Assembly: GCF_000773975.1 (NCBI RefSeq)
Contig: NZ_JRUQ01000075.1
Span: 1-45,463 of the forward strand
DNA length: 45,463 nucleotides
Direction of reading: 5' to 3'
Source of the DNA: Erwinia typographi
GTDB lineage: Bacteria > Pseudomonadota > Gammaproteobacteria > Enterobacterales > Enterobacteriaceae
Part shown: positions 41,314-45,463 of the stretch, in pieces
Numbering within the stretch: position 1 is the stretch's first letter
Layout of the letters: each line of letters opens with the position of its first letter
Notes under the pieces: generated by a model
Told to the model about the DNA's origin: nothing
What the model saw: only the letters and a program-made list of their open reading frames with translations
The model's database searches: none
Made by a program: the position numbers and the translations under genes

Positions 41314-42981
41314 ATGCAGAGAGTCGAGAAGCGTCAATGGAAAGCTGTTCTGGTGCTGCCGCTGTTGGTCGCGGCGCTGACACAAACGGGCTATGCGGCG
41401 CAGGGAGAAGGTGAACAGCGCCTGCTGAACCCGGCGCCCCAGCCGCCTGATGTGGTGCTGGGCCCCTTATTCCACGCGGTTCAGGCGGCAAAACTTTTCC
41501 CCGACCAAAAAACGTTCGCGGATGCCGTCCCCAACAGCAATCCCACGTCGATTCTGGCCGACTGGCAGATGCAGAAAAAGCAGCGGAATTTTGATTTACG
41601 CCACTTTGTGGACGCCAATTTTACCCTTTCCGCCGACGGGGAGAAATACGTACCGCCCGCCGGACAAAGCCTGCGCGAACACATTAACGGTCTGTGGCCT
41701 GTGCTGACGCGTTCTGCTCAGCAGGCCAGCCAGTGGGATTCGCTGCTGCCGCTGCCCAAACCTTACGTCGTGCCCGGCGGTCGTTTCCGCGAGGTTTATT
41801 ACTGGGACAGCTATTTCACCATGCTGGGCCTTGCCGAGAGCGGGCACTGGGACAAAGTGCAGGATATGGTGGAAAACTTCGCTCACGAGCTGGATGCCTG
41901 GGGCCATATCCCTAACGGCAACCGCAGCTATTATCTCAGCCGCTCGCAGCCGCCATTCTTCAGCATGATGGTCGATTTGCTGGCGCAGCATCAGGGCGAC
42001 AGCGCCTACAGTCACTATCTGCCGCAGTTGCAAAAAGAGTATGACTACTGGATGGCGGATGCCGACAGCGTGAAGCCCGGAGAGGCCAGCAAGCGTGTGG
42101 TAAAACTGAAAGACGGCACCGTGCTGAACCGCTACTGGGATGCCCGCGACGTGCCGCGCACCGAATCCTATATGGATGATATTGCCACCGCCCAGAAGGC
42201 CAGCGGTCGCGATAAGCCCGAACTGTACCGCGACCTGCGGGCCGGTGCCGCTTCCGGCTGGGACTTCAGCTCGCGCTGGTTCGATAAGCCTGACGATCTC
42301 TCCACCATTCATACCACGCGGATTATCCCGGTCGATCTGAACGCGCTGATGTTCCACCTGGAGAAAACCCTCGCCCGCGCCAGTAAAGTGGTGAATAACG
42401 ACCAGGCGGCGCAGCGTTTCGATCGGCTGGCGGAGAAGCGCCAGACCGCTATAAATCGTTACCTCTGGGATGATAAGCAGGGCTGGTACGCCGACTATGA
42501 CTGGCAAAAAAACGCGGTTCGCCCGCAGCTAACGGCGGCGACGCTGTTCCCTCTTTATTTACAGGCGGCAACCGGAGAGAAAGCCACCCGCACGGCCGCG
42601 GCGGTTAAATCCCGCCTGCTGAAAGAGGGCGGTCTGGCAACCACCAACGTTAGCAACGGCCAGCAGTGGGACGCGCCAAACGGCTGGGCTCCCTTACAGT
42701 GGGCGGCCGTTCAGGGGTTGAATAACTATGGTCAACAGCCTCTGGCTAAGGATATCGGTATGCGCTTCCTGCAAAACGTGCAGGCTACCTATGATAAGGA
42801 GCATAAGCTGGTTGAGAAGTACGTGGTGGAAGGTAAAGGACTGGGCGGCGGCGGAGGCGGCGAGTACCCGCTGCAGGACGGCTTCGGCTGGACCAACGGC
42901 GTTACGCTGAAATTAATGGACCTCTACTGCCCGAAAAACAGCACCTGTAATAACGTCAGCGATTTGACCAAAAGCCAGTAA
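41314..42981 (+). CDS. treA: Periplasmic trehalase TreA
   Basis: A 555-residue family 37 glycoside hydrolase that splits periplasmic trehalose into two glucose molecules, so it can then be taken up by the glucose PTS. The signal peptide is [15 protein letters not shown] to the cleavage near GYAAQ. Trehalase signature 1, [14 protein letters not shown], is at 154-167; signature 2, [13 protein letters not shown], is in the C-terminal part, with the glycine-rich [11 protein letters not shown] loop after it. Length agrees with E. coli TreA (565). It is a single gene with its own promoter region. It is unrelated in function to the accessory cluster. Confidence 0.95.
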   Translation: MQRVEKRQWKAVLVLPLLVAALTQTGYAAQGEGEQRLLNPAPQPPDVVLGPLFHAVQAAKLFPDQKTFADAVPNSNPTSILADWQMQKKQRNFDLRHFVDANFTLSADGEKYVPPAGQSLREHINGLWPVLTRSAQQASQWDSLLPLPKPYVVPGGRFREVYYWDSYFTMLGLAESGHWDKVQDMVENFAHELDAWGHIPNGNRSYYLSRSQPPFFSMMVDLLAQHQGDSAYSHYLPQLQKEYDYWMADADSVKPGEASKRVVKLKDGTVLNRYWDARDVPRTESYMDDIATAQKASGRDKPELYRDLRAGAASGWDFSSRWFDKPDDLSTIHTTRIIPVDLNALMFHLEKTLARASKVVNNDQAAQRFDRLAEKRQTAINRYLWDDKQGWYADYDWQKNAVRPQLTAATLFPLYLQAATGEKATRTAAAVKSRLLKEGGLATTNVSNGQQWDAPNGWAPLQWAAVQGLNNYGQQPLAKDIGMRFLQNVQATYDKEHKLVEKYVVEGKGLGGGGGGEYPLQDGFGWTNGVTLKLMDLYCPKNSTCNNVSDLTKSQ

Positions 42982-43066
42982 TCGCCGGGAATGGCGGCAC
43001 AGTTGCCTGACGCGGCTTTGACTGAAAGGATTAGCCGTTCTGATAGCTGGCGCCGTCATGGGCGTG

Positions 43067-43089
43067 ATTGCCGGACCGGGTCCGGCAAT
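43067..43089 (+). terminator. Hairpin after treA
   Basis: ATTGCCGGACC and GGTCCGGCAAT form perfect 11-bp arms around a single G. No T-run follows, so a strict intrinsic terminator is doubtful, but it is well placed to end or protect the treA message. Confidence 0.6.
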
Positions 43090-43199
43090 GCTGGCAGAGG
43101 CTCACCTCCCCTGCCTCCTGCCATAACGAGATAATTCCCTTATCTTTACGGGTGAACAGATAAGCAAATTCAATGCTTGAAACCTACCTGCGGAAAGAT

Positions 43200-43221
43200 A
43201 ATAATTCTCATTGAGATTATC
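43200..43221 (+). promoter_or_regulatory. Fur box upstream of the siderophore receptor
   Basis: AATAATTCTCATTGAGATTATC contains ATAAT-TCTCA and TGAGATTAT in inverted order, a good Fur-type operator within AT-rich DNA about 90 bp upstream of the gene. It indicates induction under iron limitation. Confidence 0.75.
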
Positions 43222-43307
43222 ATAAATCTTTACATTATCGTAAGGCGCGTCTTTCACCTGTAACAGCGCCTACGGATTTCACTTCGCATTTTGTAAGGGA
43301 ATTGACA

Positions 43308-45425
43308 ATGAGAATGGCTTTTACTTTAAAGCGTTCTGCCTTGCTTTGCTCCATTGCTCTGGCTACACCCGCTTTCACTTTCGCAGCAGATACCCTGGTT
43401 GTCACCGCGCAACCCGCCGAGACCGCGTCCACACCAACAGAGGGTTACACAGCAAAAACCACTAAAGGCGCAACCAAAACCGATCGCCCGCTGATCACTA
43501 CCGCCCAGTCCGTTTCCGTCGTCACCCACCAGCAGATAGAAGACCAGGGCGCGATGGATGTTAACCAGGCGCTGAACTATACCGCCGGGGCATTTACCAA
43601 CTTCGCCGGCGCAGCGACCCGTTACGATACCGTTTCCCTGCGCGGCTTCCACGGCGGCGATGTGGACAACGTCTTCCTCGACGGTCTGCGTCTGATGAGC
43701 GATCCCGGCAGCTACAACGTGTTGCAGGTAGACCCGTGGTTCCTTGAGCGTATCGACGTCATCAAGGGTCCTTCCTCTGCCCTGTACGGTCAGACGGTGC
43801 CGGGCGGCCTGGTAATGGAAACGTCTAAACGTCCTCAGTTTACTCAGGAAGGCCATTTCCGCGCCTCTACGGGCACCAACTCCACCAACAGCGCCGCCTT
43901 TGATTACACTAATGCGATCAACGATCAGTGGGCGTTTCGCCTGACGGGGATCACCCGCAACAGCGATACCCAGTACGATCACACCCGTGAAGAGAAATAT
44001 GCGATCTCCCCTTCCGTGCTGTGGCAGCCGGATGAGGACACCTCGCTGCTGCTGCGCGCCTATTTGCAGAAAGATCCCTCCGGCGGCTACCACAGCGCCG
44101 TGCCGGGCGACGGCAGCATTACCGAACACAATGGCCGTAAGCTGAGCAACGGTTTCTACGACGGCGACAGCTCGCTGGATCAGTTCAAGCGTAACGAGCA
44201 GATCTACAGCTATGAGTTCTCGCACCGCTTCAATGACACCTGGGCCTTCCGCTCGAACGCCAGCTATTCCCACTCTAACGTCGATCTGGATCAGGTTTAT
44301 CAGATTGGCTGGGACAGCGTTAACCCTGACCTGCTGAACCGCTACTATTCCGGCTCGCGCTCTTCGCTGGATGCCTTTGCGATTGATAACCAGCTGGAAG
44401 CGGATTTCGCTACTGGCGAAGTGGATCACAGAGTGGTACTGGGCGGCGAATACCACCAGTATAAGAACGACCTGAGCGATGCCGCCGGGCTGGCCAACCA
44501 GCTGAACGCGCTGACCGGTCAGGCCGTGGGCGCGCCGCTGAGCTATACCTTTACCAACTCGCAGCGCCGTTACTACCAGACCGGCGTCTATCTCCAGGAT
44601 GAAATGACCTGGCAGAAATGGCACCTGGATCTGTCCGGCCGCTATGACCGCATCGTTTCAGAGACCAATGATTACTCGACCGACACGAAAAACCGTCGTC
44701 AGGACGATCACGTCAGCGGACGCGCCGCGCTGCTGTATGCCTTCGACAACGGCATCTCGCCTTATGCCAGCTACAGCCAGGCTATCACCCCGCAGTCGCT
44801 GTCTGGACAGGACGGCAACCTGCTGAAACCCACCACCTCAGAACAGTATGAGGCCGGGGTGAAATACCAGCCAAACGGCACTTCCGATCTCTACTCGGTG
44901 GCCGTTTACGATCTGACGCAGAAAGATGTCGGTAACCGCGTAGTCGTCGGCTCCTACTATGAGCCTGCCGGTAAGGTTCATTCACAGGGTATTGAGCTCG
45001 AAGCTCATAACCAAATCACCCCGCGTCTGAGCACCATCGCCAACTACACGCTGAACCATGTTCGTTTCAAGGATTCGGTGGATGGCAACGATGGGCATAC
45101 GCCTTACGTCACGCCAAACTCAATGGCGTCGGCCTGGGCGAAATACCAGCTTGACTGGGGGATCAGCGTGGGTGCGGGCGTTCGCTATATCGGCAAACAG
45201 TGGGCAGACAATGAGAACACCACTCGCCTGCCGTCCGCCACGCTGTTCGATGCATCGGTTCGTGCCGATCTGGGCAACTGGAACAGCAGCCTGAAAGGCG
45301 CATTTGTGCAGGTTAACGCCAATAACCTGACCGACCGCGAATACGTGTCTGCCTGTTACGGTACCGGCTACTGCTACTGGGGTGCCGAGCGCACCGTGGT
45401 CGCCACCGTCGGCTACGATTTCTAA
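43308..45425 (+). CDS. TonB-dependent hydroxamate siderophore receptor (FoxA/FhuA type)
   Basis: A 705-residue outer-membrane receptor. The signal peptide ends near TFAADT, then the TonB box DTLVVTA, then the plug domain with PLITTAQSVSVVTHQQIED and DVIKGPSSALYGQTVPGG, and a beta-barrel ending in VVATVGYDF with a terminal Phe. ATG 43308 follows an AAGGGA ribosome site; a TTG at 43302 is not needed. The C-terminal CYGTGYCYWGAER segment fits FoxA/FhuE-type ferrioxamine receptors. The size is also right for FoxA (about 700). A Fur box lies upstream. Ligand is likely ferrioxamine or a related hydroxamate. Confidence 0.9.
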   Translation: MRMAFTLKRSALLCSIALATPAFTFAADTLVVTAQPAETASTPTEGYTAKTTKGATKTDRPLITTAQSVSVVTHQQIEDQGAMDVNQALNYTAGAFTNFAGAATRYDTVSLRGFHGGDVDNVFLDGLRLMSDPGSYNVLQVDPWFLERIDVIKGPSSALYGQTVPGGLVMETSKRPQFTQEGHFRASTGTNSTNSAAFDYTNAINDQWAFRLTGITRNSDTQYDHTREEKYAISPSVLWQPDEDTSLLLRAYLQKDPSGGYHSAVPGDGSITEHNGRKLSNGFYDGDSSLDQFKRNEQIYSYEFSHRFNDTWAFRSNASYSHSNVDLDQVYQIGWDSVNPDLLNRYYSGSRSSLDAFAIDNQLEADFATGEVDHRVVLGGEYHQYKNDLSDAAGLANQLNALTGQAVGAPLSYTFTNSQRRYYQTGVYLQDEMTWQKWHLDLSGRYDRIVSETNDYSTDTKNRRQDDHVSGRAALLYAFDNGISPYASYSQAITPQSLSGQDGNLLKPTTSEQYEAGVKYQPNGTSDLYSVAVYDLTQKDVGNRVVVGSYYEPAGKVHSQGIELEAHNQITPRLSTIANYTLNHVRFKDSVDGNDGHTPYVTPNSMASAWAKYQLDWGISVGAGVRYIGKQWADNENTTRLPSATLFDASVRADLGNWNSSLKGAFVQVNANNLTDREYVSACYGTGYCYWGAERTVVATVGYDF

Positions 45426-45463
45426 TCCGCTACAAGCAGAAAACGTGACTAGTCCTGATATAG

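Noticed and set aside
41596..42507. Open frame of 303 codons antisense to trehalase
   Set aside because: Reverse-frame shadow in GC-rich coding DNA; the trehalase signatures fix the real frame.
43326..44624. Open frame of 432 codons on the minus strand inside the siderophore receptor gene
   Set aside because: Antisense to a receptor with signal peptide, TonB box, plug and barrel motifs; no motif or upstream ribosome site of its own.
1..45463. Search for tRNA, rRNA, CRISPR arrays, insertion sequences, integrases and prophage genes
   Set aside because: None was seen; no terminal inverted repeats or transposase-like frames could be supported.

Overview
The window is a 45.5 kb piece of a chromosome from an enterobacterium (order Enterobacterales). 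The reasons are a DcuS/DcuR pair whose ligand residues fall at the E. coli positions, a 548-residue class I fumarase, periplasmic trehalase TreA, a Fur-controlled FoxA/FhuA-type siderophore receptor, GatABC-type PTS genes and a type VI secretion sheath pair. The three-domain OYE/FMN/FAD fumarate reductase next to apbE is a type known from Klebsiella. Genus cannot be fixed from sequence reading alone. I saw no tRNA, rRNA, CRISPR, insertion sequence or phage gene.

Layout. (1) 1-1058, minus: start of a T6SS operon (tssB, tssC cut by the window edge). (2) 1664-3071: a divergent SDR oxidoreductase/TetR repressor pair with two palindromes between them. (3) 3320-8436, plus: a FadR-type regulator, an RpiB-type isomerase, a beta-hydroxyacid dehydrogenase and a complete amino-acid-type ABC importer, read as one operon. 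(4) 8550-17455, minus: a polyol or sugar system in two operons, one gntR-aldolase-HPr-like-surE-dehydrogenase and the other PTS IIA-IIB-IIC-FGGY kinase-dehydrogenase. The same operator-like sequence lies upstream of both. (5) 17911-28123: a C4-dicarboxylate/anaerobic fumarate block: dcuS, dcuR, apbE, the fumarate reductase, a DASS transporter and fumarase, with FNR boxes in the large intergenic region. (6) 28226-41145: an accessory cluster that I consider the most interesting part. (7) 41314-45425: treA and a foxA-like receptor.

The accessory cluster (6) combines a polar-amino-acid ABC importer, a Rieske oxygenase, a luciferase-like flavin monooxygenase, an aldo/keto reductase, a type III glutamine synthetase-like ligase, a short-chain dehydrogenase, a FAD dehydrogenase, a MetX-like alpha/beta hydrolase, and two small proteins that look like the two domains of cucumopine synthase (a helical bundle and a DUF3830 cyclophilin-like protein) on separate genes. 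A TetR regulator sits in the middle. A near-identical 20-bp palindrome (best copy TTAATTAATCGATTAATTAA) occurs five times, at all four promoter regions of the cluster. Two of those promoters have textbook sigma-54 elements (TGGCAC-N5-TTGCA), each with an NtrC-like site about 120 bp upstream of the predicted start. The best reading is a nitrogen-limitation-induced, substrate-derepressed pathway that imports and breaks down an amino-acid-like or opine-like nitrogen compound. The substrate is unknown.
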